DNA of 64,000 nt from Myxococcus stipitatus DSM 14675 (GCF_000331735.1 NC_020126.1:248001-312000); one strand, 5' to 3'; positions 45,735 to 55,025 are shown, numbered from the stretch's first letter. Program-made: numbers and translations. The notes: a model not told the origin generated them from the sequence alone.

Positions 45735-45772
45735 GACCTGGTTGGCCAGTCATCTGGCCACCCCGCCAGGTC
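45735..45772. other. Nested inverted repeat in the 5' leader of the LVIVD lipoprotein gene
   Basis: GACCTGG (45735-45741) pairs with CCAGGTC (45766-45772), and inside it TGGCCAG (45743-45749) pairs with CTGGCCA (45754-45760) around TCAT. It ends 19 bp before the Shine-Dalgarno GAGGAG. A perfect 6-1-6 palindrome GCAACT-G-AGTTGC lies just upstream (45709-45721). Either a leader RNA structure or operators. Confidence 0.45.
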
Positions 45773-45801
45773 GTTGAACCGGTCAATCCCCGAGGAGTGT
45801 C

Positions 45802-47415
45802 ATGACCAACAGTTGGTTGGAGAAGGTCGTCGTGTGTCTGTGTGTGGGACTGCTGGGGGCGTGCGCCCCCGAGCGAGACGGGGTCGGTGGAACGATACCG
45901 GCCCCCGCGCCCCCGACCCCGGGCGTGTCCCTGCCCGAGGTGGGGGACTACGAGGCGGTGCCGTTGGCCGCGTGCAAGGTGCGCCCGAAGGGGTCCACCA
46001 CCGCCGAGTGTGGCTCCCTGGAGTCTTTCGACCTGTCCGGTTGTGATTCGAAGAGCCTGCTCGGGCTGCGGACGGAGGGGTTCTTCAACATGCGCATGCA
46101 TCGCTCCGACATCGTGGAGAATGAGCTGGCCGCCACCCTGCGCCCCGGGGACTTCACGGTGGACCGCGGCGCGAGCGCGGCGCATCCGATGTTCAGACGG
46201 TCGACGAACACCTATTCGGATGGACGGGTCGCCGTGGTGGCCCAGGTGGGGTGCTCGGCGCGGGGCACGGATGTCGTCACCGGCTGCGAGCTGACGTGTA
46301 TCAATGGCGTGGAGTCCCGCAGCTTCACCTTCGAGGGCACCCGGATTCGCCGCCGTGCGGGTGAGGGAGAGTCCGGAGGCGAGCTGCCGCTCGTGGGCGA
46401 GGCCGCGACCGGGCCGGGCATGGCCACGGATGTCTATGTCACCAAGGGCCATGCGTACGTGGTGTCGCTCGATGATGTCTTCGCCGGGGACGGCGGGCTC
46501 TATGTCTTCGACATCAAGGACCGCAAGGCGCCTCGGCTGGTGGCGACGGTGCGGCACGCGAGCGAGAACTACTGGAACAGCGTCTGGGCCAAGGACGACG
46601 CGCTCTATATCGCCAGTGGAGACCGGGGCATCCTCGTGTTCGACATCTCCCAGCCGGCCAATCCCCGCTTCGTCCGAGACCTGTCCAATGGCACCCGCCA
46701 GAACGTCCACACGGTCCAGGTGGATGGCTCCCGGCTCTACGCCACGTTGATCGACCCGACGCTGGAGACGCTCATCTACGATGTGAAGAATCCGCGGGAG
46801 CCCGTGCTGCTGGGGCGCTACCTGGATGAGAGTGTCGGAAGTCTCAAGAGCATGGTGCACGACACCACGAGCTTCGAGGGGCGGCTCTATGTCAATCATT
46901 GGAGCGCCGGCATGCTCATCCTCGACCCGACCGACCCGGCGAACGTGAAGAAGGTGGGGGCGTACAAGTATCCGCGCGCGTCGAGCCATGCCGCCCGCGT
47001 GGGGCGAATCAATGGCAACCTCACGGGCTTCGAGGGGGGCGAGGGCTGGGGTGCCCACCTGCGCGTGCTCGACCTGGCCGATGAGAAGAATCCCCGGCTC
47101 ATCGGTGAGTACAAGCTGTCGCCGGAGGTCTCCATCCACAACATGGAGCTCGTCGGCTCCCGGCTCTACCTGGCGCACTACCAGCATGGCGTGCGCGTGC
47201 TGGACGTCTCGGGTCCCGCCAAGCCGGTGGAGCTCGCGTACTACAACACCTGGCGGGAGACGGACGCGAACCGCGGGACGAGCCCCTGGGATGGCGCCAT
47301 CGGCATCCGTGTTCCGGGGGATGGCTACGTCTACGTCGTCGACACCTCCCGGGGCCTGCTCATCTTCCCGGAGGTGATGTACACGGATATCCCGGAGGAC
47401 CCCAACGAGCTCTGA
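45802..47415 (+). CDS. LVIVD-repeat surface lipoprotein
   Basis: 537 residues; CGAGGAGTGTC precedes the ATG, and MTNSWLEKVVVCLCVGLLGAC carries a GAC lipobox. The N-terminal 180 residues include cysteines (for example SGCDSKS, GCELTC) likely in disulfides. From about 210 to 520 there are six or more repeats with the pattern (L/I)(Y/V)V(F/D)DI, KAPRLVATV, LYIASGDRGILVFDIS and ADEKNPRLIGEY, i.e. LVIVD-type beta-propeller blades. Such proteins are surface adhesins or scaffolds. A strong hairpin follows the stop, and the gene appears to be monocistronic. Confidence 0.85.
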   Translation: MTNSWLEKVVVCLCVGLLGACAPERDGVGGTIPAPAPPTPGVSLPEVGDYEAVPLAACKVRPKGSTTAECGSLESFDLSGCDSKSLLGLRTEGFFNMRMHRSDIVENELAATLRPGDFTVDRGASAAHPMFRRSTNTYSDGRVAVVAQVGCSARGTDVVTGCELTCINGVESRSFTFEGTRIRRRAGEGESGGELPLVGEAATGPGMATDVYVTKGHAYVVSLDDVFAGDGGLYVFDIKDRKAPRLVATVRHASENYWNSVWAKDDALYIASGDRGILVFDISQPANPRFVRDLSNGTRQNVHTVQVDGSRLYATLIDPTLETLIYDVKNPREPVLLGRYLDESVGSLKSMVHDTTSFEGRLYVNHWSAGMLILDPTDPANVKKVGAYKYPRASSHAARVGRINGNLTGFEGGEGWGAHLRVLDLADEKNPRLIGEYKLSPEVSIHNMELVGSRLYLAHYQHGVRVLDVSGPAKPVELAYYNTWRETDANRGTSPWDGAIGIRVPGDGYVYVVDTSRGLLIFPEVMYTDIPEDPNEL

Positions 47416-47438
47416 CGGCCTGGGTGTCTGAGAACCCA

Positions 47439-47488
47439 TCCCTCGCGTCACCGCCGCCCGCCTCTGGAGGCGGCGGTGGCGTGAGGGA
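47439..47488 (+). terminator. 20-bp-stem terminator hairpin after LVIVD gene
   Basis: The arm at 47439-47458 pairs over its whole 20 bases with 47469-47488 (two G-T pairs), with a 10-base loop. It begins 23 bp after the LVIVD stop. This is the longest stem in the window and isolates the effector-like gene downstream. Confidence 0.65.
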
Positions 47489-47551
47489 TAACTCCAAACG
47501 CGAGGTGGTGCGTTGAAGGGGAGGCTTCCTCACATTTCCATAGGAACTCCC

Positions 47552-48877
47552 ATGAGTGTGTCTCCCATCTCGTCTCGTCAGGTGCAGCAGCCCGCGATTC
47601 AAGGCACGCGTCCCGTGGAGGGGCAGCGGGCGCAGCGGCAGGAGCCCGCGGTTGCGGCGCGGGAGCGGGACACGTTCGACGCGGCGTCCGCGCCGGCGTC
47701 GGTGCTTCAGTCGTTCAACCCCCGAGGTCGGGTGCGGGTGACGACGGAGGGTGACCGGGTGGTGCTGCAGGCGGACGGGAGCATCGACCGCGATGGGCGG
47801 ACGCCGCGCGGTGGCGTGCGTCTACCGGGTGGGCGCCGCGTGGGCGGGAGCTTCTCCGCGGAGGCGACGGGGCGGCTTCGGGTGGAGGTGCCGATGTCGG
47901 GGGCGACGGAGGCGATGCGGCGCGGGCAGGTGCCGAACCCGGGGGACCCGGCGTCGTGGCCGGTGGGGACTCGGGCGACGGCGGAGGTGACGACGGAGGT
48001 GGGCGGGTCGGGGCGGCTGGGCCGGGCGATGCGAGGGATTCGCGGGGCGCTGGGTTTCGACGCGTCGTTCGAGCGGAACGACATGCGGCGGTACGAGTTG
48101 GAGAAGGTGGGGCCGACGACGGTGCGGGCGACGGTGACGTCGCGGGTGGGGCAGGACGATGGCGTGGGGGTTCGGGGTGTGGGGATGGACCAACGGCAGA
48201 CGCTGACGCGGACGCACAGCGCGGACTTCGACATCTCGTCGCCACAGGGGATGGAGGCGTATCAGCGGTTCTTGCGCAGTGGGGAGCTGCCTGCGGCGGG
48301 GGGGCCGGGGGTGGGCAACGTGCGGCGGGAGGACAGCCGCGAGTCGAACACGGGGCGGAGCGTGGCGGGGCGCAGGGGGCTGGAGGGGAATGACCGCGTC
48401 CGGGTGACGACGACGGACGAGGGCAGCCGGGTGGAGACGTCCACGGATGCGCCGGGCCTGGGGTCGATGAATCGCGAGACGACGGTGGGGCCGGAGGGGG
48501 CGCGGTCGGTGACGAACATCAACGGGATGGTGACGGGGACGACGGTGACGCCGCCGGGTGGGCAGCCCACGACGACGTATCAGTTGCGGTTCCAGAATCC
48601 GGAGGCGGCGCGGCTGGCGCGCATCGCGTTCAGTGGGGATGCGAGCGTGACGAATGGCGACCCGCTGTCGGTGAATCTCACGGAGGCGCAGGCGCGCCAG
48701 CTCGTCGAGCGGACGCTGGGGCGACAGGGGCTGGGCGCGGGCCGGGAGCCGCTGGAGCATGCGCTGCGCGCGGTGACGCAAGGAGGAGAGCGCGCCTTCG
48801 CGCAGGCGCTCTACCGCGCGACGGTGAGCCCCGGGAACAGGGACCTCCAGCCGCTGCCGTCGACGGGCATGGAGTGA
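47552..48877 (+). CDS. Large cytoplasmic-type protein of unknown function
   Basis: 441 residues from ATG 47552 with TAGGAACTCCC upstream; the frame opens at a TTG further up. No signal peptide. Residues 1-60 are Gln/Pro/Arg/Ala low-complexity, like the head of the RTX-protease at 7025. Residues 60-330 are Gly/Arg/Val/Thr-rich, strand-forming (RVRVTTEGDRVVLQADGS, RATAEVTTEVGGSG), and the last 110 are helical. Many charged dipeptides and no enzyme motif. Secretion by a non-Sec system is possible. It converges on the immunity gene of the Sit-like toxin, 7 bp from its stop. Confidence 0.6.
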   Translation: MSVSPISSRQVQQPAIQGTRPVEGQRAQRQEPAVAARERDTFDAASAPASVLQSFNPRGRVRVTTEGDRVVLQADGSIDRDGRTPRGGVRLPGGRRVGGSFSAEATGRLRVEVPMSGATEAMRRGQVPNPGDPASWPVGTRATAEVTTEVGGSGRLGRAMRGIRGALGFDASFERNDMRRYELEKVGPTTVRATVTSRVGQDDGVGVRGVGMDQRQTLTRTHSADFDISSPQGMEAYQRFLRSGELPAAGGPGVGNVRREDSRESNTGRSVAGRRGLEGNDRVRVTTTDEGSRVETSTDAPGLGSMNRETTVGPEGARSVTNINGMVTGTTVTPPGGQPTTTYQLRFQNPEAARLARIAFSGDASVTNGDPLSVNLTEAQARQLVERTLGRQGLGAGREPLEHALRAVTQGGERAFAQALYRATVSPGNRDLQPLPSTGME

Positions 48878-48884
48878 CGGGGCG

Positions 48885-49334
48885 TTAGAGCGTGGGGAGT
48901 GCCCGCATCGCGTACGGAGTACTCACGAGCGCCAGGCGCTCAGGTGTCCAGACCCCCGTGCTCGAGTCGAGAAGCAGTTCTCCGTGTCGACGAAGGAGCA
49001 GGACGGTCTCTCCGCCAAACAGGAGGGTTGCGTCACCTGGGATGTGGAGGAGGACCGCCAGGACTCCTTGAAGCACCGCTGTCATCGCGGCGTGCCGGTG
49101 TCGGGCATCCAGCCAGAATTGAAGGTCCACGGAGGGCGCGAAGCCGAGCGACTCTTCCACCATCGCCTGGCTCATGGACGCGACAGGACCGGCGGCGAGG
49201 AGGAACCCAGGGCCTGTGACTTCGCCGCTGGGGCCAGGTGGAGCCGAGCGCAGCGCGAGGGCGTCCATCACCACCTCCAGCACCTTCTCGGGTGCCAGCG
49301 AGGTGGTGATGCGGAAGTTGTAGTCCAGTGACAT
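48885..49334 (-). CDS. Probable immunity protein of Sit-type toxin pair
   Basis: 149 residues starting MSLDYNFRITTSLAPEKVLE, an opening I associate with the SitI3-like immunity family of Myxococcus; recollection, not a search. No signal peptide, so it would act in the cytoplasm, where a tRNase toxin would attack. The gene lies directly after the toxin coding end (19 bp) on the same strand, the usual toxin-immunity order. It is intact, whereas the toxin reading frame is broken. Confidence 0.7.
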   Translation of the reverse strand: MSLDYNFRITTSLAPEKVLEVVMDALALRSAPPGPSGEVTGPGFLLAAGPVASMSQAMVEESLGFAPSVDLQFWLDARHRHAAMTAVLQGVLAVLLHIPGDATLLFGGETVLLLRRHGELLLDSSTGVWTPERLALVSTPYAMRALPTL

Positions 49335-49353
49335 GGAGCGCCCCGAGAGGTCT

Positions 49354-49740
49354 CTACGGCCAGAATGGAACGATACTTCCTTCCCGGGTGATGACGATGA
49401 CCTCCCGGAGGTTCGGCATCGGCCAGGCGCTGAATTGCCGCTTCAACGCCACAAGATCCACACCGCTGTCGCGGAGGTTGAGGACAATCCGGTCGGCTTG
49501 CAGGTGCTTGCCGACGGGGTTGACCTTCGTGTCGTTGATGACCGCCCAGATGTTCCGTGGACTCGAGGTGCTCGGGGCATAGTTGTCGAAGATGCGTCCC
49601 TCGATTCGGAAGTCCGGCTCTCGCGTGGTTCCGGGGACTCGAGGACGCTGCTCGACCTTGAATCCGGCCTTGGCCAGGAGGTCCGCTGACTCGTTCTCTC
49701 TCGTCAAGGAACGGAGGGTGGCCTGGTCATCTTGAGGGGA
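49354..49740 (-). pseudogene. CdiA_C-type tRNase toxin domain, out of frame with SitA-like carrier
   Basis: The frame to 49354 reads QATLRSLTRENESADLLAKA, VPGTTREPDFRIEGRIFDNY, IWAVINDTKVNPVGKHLQAD and RIVLNLRDSG, which fits the BECR-fold CdiA C-terminal tRNA nuclease (PDF/D...RIVLNL pattern). It lacks its own start and ribosome binding site. The carrier frame ends 0.1 kb earlier. A GGGG run (49736-49739 on +, CCCC on the coding strand) lies at the frame change; one extra base there makes a continuous 417-codon toxin with SPPQDDQ at the join. So it is a frameshift, a slippery site or a sequencing error. Confidence 0.75.
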
Positions 49741-50606
49741 GATGCGCGGCCTGTGGCCACTGGGGTTTGCGTTCGGATGACGGAGGACAGCCGGAATCCG
49801 CCCTCGCGTGCCGCGACCGCGGTGGCCTGGGTGTAGCCAGGGAGGGTGGGGGCCTTCTGGGCCAGCCCCGCCGTGCTGCCGATGGCGGCGGTGGTCAGCA
49901 TGACGAAGACTCGCGCGGCATTGGCTCCCATCACCTGGCCGTAGCGCTCGCCGGCCGCATGGAGCTGGTCGAAGCGGGTGGCCATCGCGGCCTCGTCCGA
50001 CAGGCGAATCCATCCTCGGATGAGCCCCCACACCGTGTCGTAGCCCAGCCAGGCAATGAGGCTCGCCGTGAGGACCGCCGCCGCGCCCTTGGATACCGGC
50101 TCTGGCAGCAGCCAGAGCGTCAAGTACACGGCCATCGACGTCACGATGGCGGACCGCACCGCCATCGGGTCCGCCATGCCCTCCAAGGACTCGAGGGTCT
50201 CGTCCCATACGGAGTCCAAGGCGATGGAGAGGGCCAGGGTTCGCCTCCCCGCATCATCCAGGCTGCCACCTCCGACCAACAGGTGCAGGCAGTCACCGGG
50301 CAGCCCCTTCCGCTCGCACCAGCGCCGGTAGGACCGGGTCAGTTCATCAGCGGCCGGAGGGGTGCCCTTGGTTCTCCATGTCTGTCGTACGAGTCCGTGC
50401 GTGGGCGCAGGGACGTCGCGGGCCAGTTGCGCCAGGGCCTCCTCGAAATCGTCGGCGTCCACCTCCACTGGCGTTGCTGGCCGAGGGATGAAGGTGAGTG
50501 GCGCTCCTCCTCCTGTTTCGAGGCGCACGATGCGCGGAGCTCCACTGCACCCCATGGCCAGGAGCAGCCCCATCCACAGCCATCCCGAATGAGGCAAGCG
50601 CGACAT
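49704..50606 (-). CDS. Sit-type polymorphic toxin lipoprotein, carrier part
   Basis: 300 residues from ATG 50606 (MSRLPHSGWLWMGLLLAMGC), lipobox AMGC, with GGAGG upstream. After the signal comes ETGGGAPLTFIPRPATPVEV, a helical domain with paired cysteines (RRWCERKGLPGDC), and a central hydrophobic region (VTSMAVYLTLWLLPEPVSKG) with a following helix bundle and GSTAGLAQKAP. This matches the carrier region of SitA5/6-like outer-membrane-exchanged toxins. The frame ends at 49704 instead of continuing into the tRNase domain; the CdiA-type domain lies in the -1 frame downstream. Start is supported by the lipobox. Confidence 0.8.
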   Translation of the reverse strand: MSRLPHSGWLWMGLLLAMGCSGAPRIVRLETGGGAPLTFIPRPATPVEVDADDFEEALAQLARDVPAPTHGLVRQTWRTKGTPPAADELTRSYRRWCERKGLPGDCLHLLVGGGSLDDAGRRTLALSIALDSVWDETLESLEGMADPMAVRSAIVTSMAVYLTLWLLPEPVSKGAAAVLTASLIAWLGYDTVWGLIRGWIRLSDEAAMATRFDQLHAAGERYGQVMGANAARVFVMLTTAAIGSTAGLAQKAPTLPGYTQATAVAAREGGFRLSSVIRTQTPVATGRASPLKMTRPPSVP

Positions 50607-50854
50607 CCAGCCCCCCTCCGGCTTGCGCAGGGCGAGCCGGAACCGTGCATCCATCTCCACGGAGAAGACACGCTTCCGGTCGGATGCGTCCAGGATGCCG
50701 CGGGTTCCATGGGCAGCTCACGGCCTGTCCCCAGCGGCTTCGACAGCGAGGCCCACGTCGTCCAGGTCCTCGCGCATGACGCCCCGAGCGCTTGCTCGGC
50801 CCGTGGCTCACCGCGGGCGGGACGCGCTCCCAGCGCTCGGCTACCGTGCGGGCC

Positions 50855-52375
50855 ATGCCCATCGTCCATGACTGGCTGGCCCGCCGCGCGGCCCTGGACC
50901 CGGAACACCTCGCGCTCGTCGACGCCACCCGGGAGGGGCGCCGCATCTCCTATCGCGAGTGGAACGACTCCGCCTCGCGCACCGCCGCCTGGCTGCACCA
51001 CGTCCTCGGTGTCCAACGCGGCCAGCGCGTCGCCGTCCTCGCTCACAACCGTGTCGAGACACTCGACCTGCTCTTCGCCTGCGCGAAGCTCGGCGCCCTC
51101 CTCCAGCCCCTCAACTGGCGCCTCAGCCCTCCCGAGCTCGTCGGCATCCTCGCGGACGCGGAGCCCTCCGTGCTCGTCTACGGCCCGGAGCTGCGCGCGC
51201 TCGTCGACACCGTGCGCTCCCACGCGCCCTCCGTGCGCCACTGGCTCTGCGTGGAGTCCGCCGGCCCCGGTGAGCACGCCTTCTCCGAGCGCGAGCACGC
51301 GCCCTCCACCCCGCTCCCCGCCTTGGAGCTCGAGGCCGATGCGCCCTGGGTGCTCTGCTACACGGGCGGCAGCACCGGCCTCCCCAAGGCCGCTGTCCTC
51401 ACCCACGGCTCCCTCACCGCCAACGCCGCCAACACCGTCGTGAGCTGGGGCCTCACCCCCGACGACGTCGCCGTCCTCAACGCCCCCCTCTTCCACACCG
51501 GGGGCCTCAACGTCTTCACCCTGCCGCTCGTCTACGCCGGCGGCGCCTCCGTCGTCTGCAAGGGCTTCGACGTCGAGCAACTCTTCGACCTCGTCCACCC
51601 CGGACACGTGAGCCTCGTCTTCGGCGTGCCCACCATGTTCATCGAGATGCAGCGCCACCCGCGCTTCGACTCCGTGGACTTCTCCCGCCTCAAGCTCCTC
51701 GTCAGCGGCGGCGCCCCCTGCCCCCTGCCCGTGTTCGAGCGCTTCTTCGCGCGCGGCGTCGCCTTCAAGACCGGCTACGGCCTCACCGAGGCGGGCCCCA
51801 ACAACTTCTGGCTCCCGCCCTCCCACGTGCGGAGCAAGCCCGGCTTCGTCGGCGTGCCGCTCTTCCACGTCGAGGCCCGCATCGAGGACGAACAGCACCC
51901 CGGCGACGTGGGCGAACTCCAACTGCGAGGCCCTCACGTCTGCGCCGGCTACTGGCGCCGCCCCGAGGAGTCCGCTCGCGCCTTCACCCCCGACGGCTGG
52001 CTGCGCACCGGCGACCTGGCCCTGCGCGACGAGGACGGCTGCTTCCGCATCGTGGGCCGCGGCAAGGACCTCATCATCTCCGGCGGCGAGAACATCTACC
52101 CCTCCGAGGTGGAGAGCGTCCTCGCGGGCCACCCCGACGTCTCCGAGGTCGCCGTCATCGGCGTGCCCGACCCGAAGTGGGGCGAGACACCTCGCGCCAT
52201 CGTCGTCCCTCGCACCGGCACGGCGCCCTCCGCCGAGTCCCTGCTCGCCTTCTGTGAAGGCAGGCTCGCCCGCTACAAGACGCCCCGCTCGGTGCGCTTC
52301 GTCGACGCCCTGCCGCGCACCTCGGCGGGCAAGGTGGACCGCCGCGCGTTGACCGCCACGCAGGGTGCGCCCTGA
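50855..52375 (+). CDS. Second acyl-CoA ligase (AMP-binding family)
   Basis: 506 residues starting [18 protein letters not shown]. Complete motifs: [50 protein letters not shown] and [10 protein letters not shown] with the catalytic Lys. It resembles the ligase at 38129 in length and layout but differs in sequence (TGGSTG against TGGTTG). No obvious partner genes are in the same direction; it is divergent from the Sit-like toxin gene and is followed by the two-component pair after a gap. Substrate unknown; fatty or aromatic acid. Confidence 0.9.
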   Translation: MPIVHDWLARRAALDPEHLALVDATREGRRISYREWNDSASRTAAWLHHVLGVQRGQRVAVLAHNRVETLDLLFACAKLGALLQPLNWRLSPPELVGILADAEPSVLVYGPELRALVDTVRSHAPSVRHWLCVESAGPGEHAFSEREHAPSTPLPALELEADAPWVLCYTGGSTGLPKAAVLTHGSLTANAANTVVSWGLTPDDVAVLNAPLFHTGGLNVFTLPLVYAGGASVVCKGFDVEQLFDLVHPGHVSLVFGVPTMFIEMQRHPRFDSVDFSRLKLLVSGGAPCPLPVFERFFARGVAFKTGYGLTEAGPNNFWLPPSHVRSKPGFVGVPLFHVEARIEDEQHPGDVGELQLRGPHVCAGYWRRPEESARAFTPDGWLRTGDLALRDEDGCFRIVGRGKDLIISGGENIYPSEVESVLAGHPDVSEVAVIGVPDPKWGETPRAIVVPRTGTAPSAESLLAFCEGRLARYKTPRSVRFVDALPRTSAGKVDRRALTATQGAP

Positions 52376-52564
52376 GGCACTCTCTTCTTCCAGGTCCGTC
52401 ATAATTCGTCATCAACGAGGGGCGCGCCCAGCGGCTCCTCGGAGGCGCCGGGGCTCCTCATGGCCCGGCGGGAGCGCGGGCCTGGGGCCACTCGCTCCCG
52501 GGCGACGGCCCCTGGCTGCTACCTTCTGGGTGCGAAGGACCTTGGACGTCGGAGGCGCACGCGC

Positions 52565-53293
52565 ATGGAGCAGCTCAACCGTACCGGCCTGGAGGAAGGC
52601 ACCATCCAGGTCCTGCTCGTCGAGGACGACGAGCGACTGGCCCGCCTCACCACTCGATATCTCCATGAGCATGGGCTCGTCGTCACGGTGGCCGCCACGG
52701 GCAACGACGCGCTGCTGGAGTCCCAACGCCACGTCTTCGACATCATCCTCCTGGACCTGATGCTGCCCGGCCGCGACGGGCTGGCCGTCTGCCGCGAGCT
52801 GCGCGGCCGCACCGACGTCCCCATCATCATGGTCACCGCGCGCGCCGAGGAGGGGGACCGCGTGCTCGGCCTGGAGACCGGCGCGGACGACTACCTGCCG
52901 AAGCCCTACTCCTCCCGGGAGCTGCTCGCGCGCATCCGCGCCCAGGTCCGCCGCGCCCGAGGCCGCACGGGCCCGCCGTCGCAGCCGGTGCAGACGGGGC
53001 GCCTGGTGCTGGACCCGCGCAACCTCCGTGTCACGCTGGATGGAAAGCCCCTGCACCTCACGACGTACGAGTTCAGCCTGCTGCGCGTGCTCGCCGAGCG
53101 CGCCGGCCGGGTGCTCAGCCGCGAGCAGCTCCTGGACCTGGTGAAGGGCAGCTCCGACGAGGTGTTCGACCGCTCCGTCGACGTGCACATCTTCCGGCTC
53201 CGTCAGAAGCTGGAGGTCGACCCGCGCAACCCCCTGCTGCTGAAGACGGTGCGAGGCGCGGGCTACATGCTCGCGTTGGGAGGCGAGGGGTGA
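52565..53293 (+). CDS. OmpR-type response regulator
   Basis: 242 residues. Receiver domain with acidic pocket (LVEDD), phosphoacceptor Asp64 (IILLDLMLPG), Thr in VTAR and Lys in YLPKPYS. Winged-helix output domain with YEFSLLRVLAERAGRVLSRE and VDVHIFRLRQKLE. The last bases of the gene overlap the GTG start of the histidine kinase (GTGA overlap at 53290-53293), so the two are a coupled two-component system. Start ATG 52565 chosen from family alignment; upstream frame lacks a domain. Confidence 0.95.
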   Translation: MEQLNRTGLEEGTIQVLLVEDDERLARLTTRYLHEHGLVVTVAATGNDALLESQRHVFDIILLDLMLPGRDGLAVCRELRGRTDVPIIMVTARAEEGDRVLGLETGADDYLPKPYSSRELLARIRAQVRRARGRTGPPSQPVQTGRLVLDPRNLRVTLDGKPLHLTTYEFSLLRVLAERAGRVLSREQLLDLVKGSSDEVFDRSVDVHIFRLRQKLEVDPRNPLLLKTVRGAGYMLALGGEG

Positions 53294-54672
53294 GCCGTCC
53301 CCGGACTCCCGGCCGGCTGCTGCTTCGCATCTACCTGGTGGGGCTCGCGCAGTTCGTGCTGGTCATCACCTCGTTCTACCTGGCCCGGCACCTCCTCCTC
53401 GACCGGCCGTTGCGCCACGGCTTCCAGCGCCAGGCGGCCTACAACATCCGGGAGTGGGGCGAGCTGCGGGATGAGCCCGTGGCGCTCCAGGCGTCGCTGG
53501 ACCGGGCCGCGCGGCTGCTCGAAGCCCGGGTGACGCTGCGGGACGTGTCCGGGCGGCTCATCGCCACCAACTCCTCGTCTCCGGCGCCCATGCTGACGCC
53601 GTCGGAGCTGGACGTGCTGGCCTCGAGGGGCGAGCACCGCACGGGAGGCCGCGCCCCGCACGCCTTCACGCTGCCCATCCCGGAGACGGGCCCCATCGAG
53701 GCCTACGCCACCATCGTCTCCCGGACCCCCGAGCCCGCGCGGGGGAAGATTGCCCTCTTCGTGGGCGCGGTGGTGCTGGTGACGGCCATCACCTCGTTCG
53801 CGCTGGCGCGCATGCTGGCCCTGCCCCTCCAGCGCCTGGCGGACGTGGCGCGAGAGCTGGGCGAAGGCAAGCTGGACACACGCACGGGCCTGCGCCGGCG
53901 GGACGAGCTGGGCCGCGTGGCGGAGGCCTTCGACGAGATGGCCGGCCGCATCACCCACCTGCTGCGCTCGCAGACGGAGCTGCTCGCCAACGTGTCCCAT
54001 GAGCTGCGCACGCCGCTCGCGCGCATCCGCGTGGCGCTGGACCTGGCGGAGGAGGGCGACGCGGCGATGGCGCGGGAGATGCTCGCGGACATCACCGAGG
54101 ACCTGGCCGAGCTGGAGCGGCTGGTGGAGGACGTGCTCACCACCTCGAAGCTGGACCTGGCCTCGGAGGACACGGGCACGCCGCCGTTGCGGCCCGAGCG
54201 CGTGGAGGTCCAGGGGCTGGTGGAGAAGGCCGCCTCGCGCTTCCGCACCTCGAGGCCCGGGCGCGTGCTGGAGGTGAGCCTGGACGGGATGATGCCCACG
54301 CTGGACGCGGACCCGGTGCTGCTGCGGCGCGCGCTGGACAACCTGCTCGACAACGCGGGCAAGTACTCCGAACCCGTCTCCCCCGTGCGGCTGCGCGCTC
54401 GCGTGGGCGCGACGGGCAAGCTCTCCCTGGAGGTGGAGGATGACGGCATCGGCATCGAGCCGGAGGACCTGTCGCGCGTGGGCACGCCCTTCTTCCGCAC
54501 GGACCGCAGCCGCGCGCGCCGCACCGGAGGCGTGGGCATGGGTTTGGCCCTGGCCCGCCGCATCGTCGACGCACACGGCGGCACGCTGACGCTGGAGAGC
54601 ACGCCGGGCCAGGGCACCACCGCGCGCATCGACCTGCCCGTGCCGACGCCTCCCTCACGCGCCTTGGATTGA
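53290..54672 (+). CDS. Two-component sensor histidine kinase
   Basis: 460 residues from GTG at 53290. A first membrane helix (LRIYLVGLAQFVLVITSF), a periplasmic loop of about 130 residues, a second helix (KIALFVGAVVLVTAITSF), HAMP (RELGEGKLDTRTG), HisKA with NVSHELRTPLAR (His237) and HATPase with NLLDNAGKYS, DDGIGIE and GGVGMGLALARRI. This is the typical layout of EnvZ/CpxA-like kinases that read envelope state. Coupled by overlap to the OmpR-type regulator. Signal unknown. Confidence 0.94.
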   Translation: MSRPRTPGRLLLRIYLVGLAQFVLVITSFYLARHLLLDRPLRHGFQRQAAYNIREWGELRDEPVALQASLDRAARLLEARVTLRDVSGRLIATNSSSPAPMLTPSELDVLASRGEHRTGGRAPHAFTLPIPETGPIEAYATIVSRTPEPARGKIALFVGAVVLVTAITSFALARMLALPLQRLADVARELGEGKLDTRTGLRRRDELGRVAEAFDEMAGRITHLLRSQTELLANVSHELRTPLARIRVALDLAEEGDAAMAREMLADITEDLAELERLVEDVLTTSKLDLASEDTGTPPLRPERVEVQGLVEKAASRFRTSRPGRVLEVSLDGMMPTLDADPVLLRRALDNLLDNAGKYSEPVSPVRLRARVGATGKLSLEVEDDGIGIEPEDLSRVGTPFFRTDRSRARRTGGVGMGLALARRIVDAHGGTLTLESTPGQGTTARIDLPVPTPPSRALD

Positions 54673-55025
54673 CACGGGCTCCGGCGACTCCACCCGCCGC
54701 ATGTCGACACGCGGGAACGGGGATACAACCCTGGGGGGCGGCCCTGGCGGTAGGACTCTCCGGCACCGTAGGAAAATTGCCGCCCGACGTCTCAGGTCGT
54801 CCCCCTCCAGGCCCTCTTCCTCTGGATTCAGGGGGCCGGAGAGCGCCTGGAAGACGGGTCTTCCGTCGAGGAAAAGGGTGGGGTGAAGAGGCCCTCCGAA
54901 CCCCGAAAGTCTCCCTCTACGACGGTAACCCGCTGGGTGAACAACTTGAGGCTGACCCGACAAGTTCTGTCTGTCTGCCTCTATACGTCCTATGCCGTCG
55001 GCCAAACGTTTCGGGTCGGTAAGGC
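54673..55025. other. Intergenic region upstream of XRE regulator
   Basis: 353 bp with no supported gene. An inverted repeat AACTTG (54943-54948) ... CAAGTT (54961-54966) lies about 60 bp before the XRE start, and CTATACG near 54982 may be a -10 box. The repeat is a candidate operator for the small regulator itself. Confidence 0.4.

Noticed and set aside
44671..47451. 926-codon minus-strand ORF over the MDR and LVIVD genes
   Set aside because: Antisense to two genes with clear signal peptide, motifs and RBS; composition is shadow-like.
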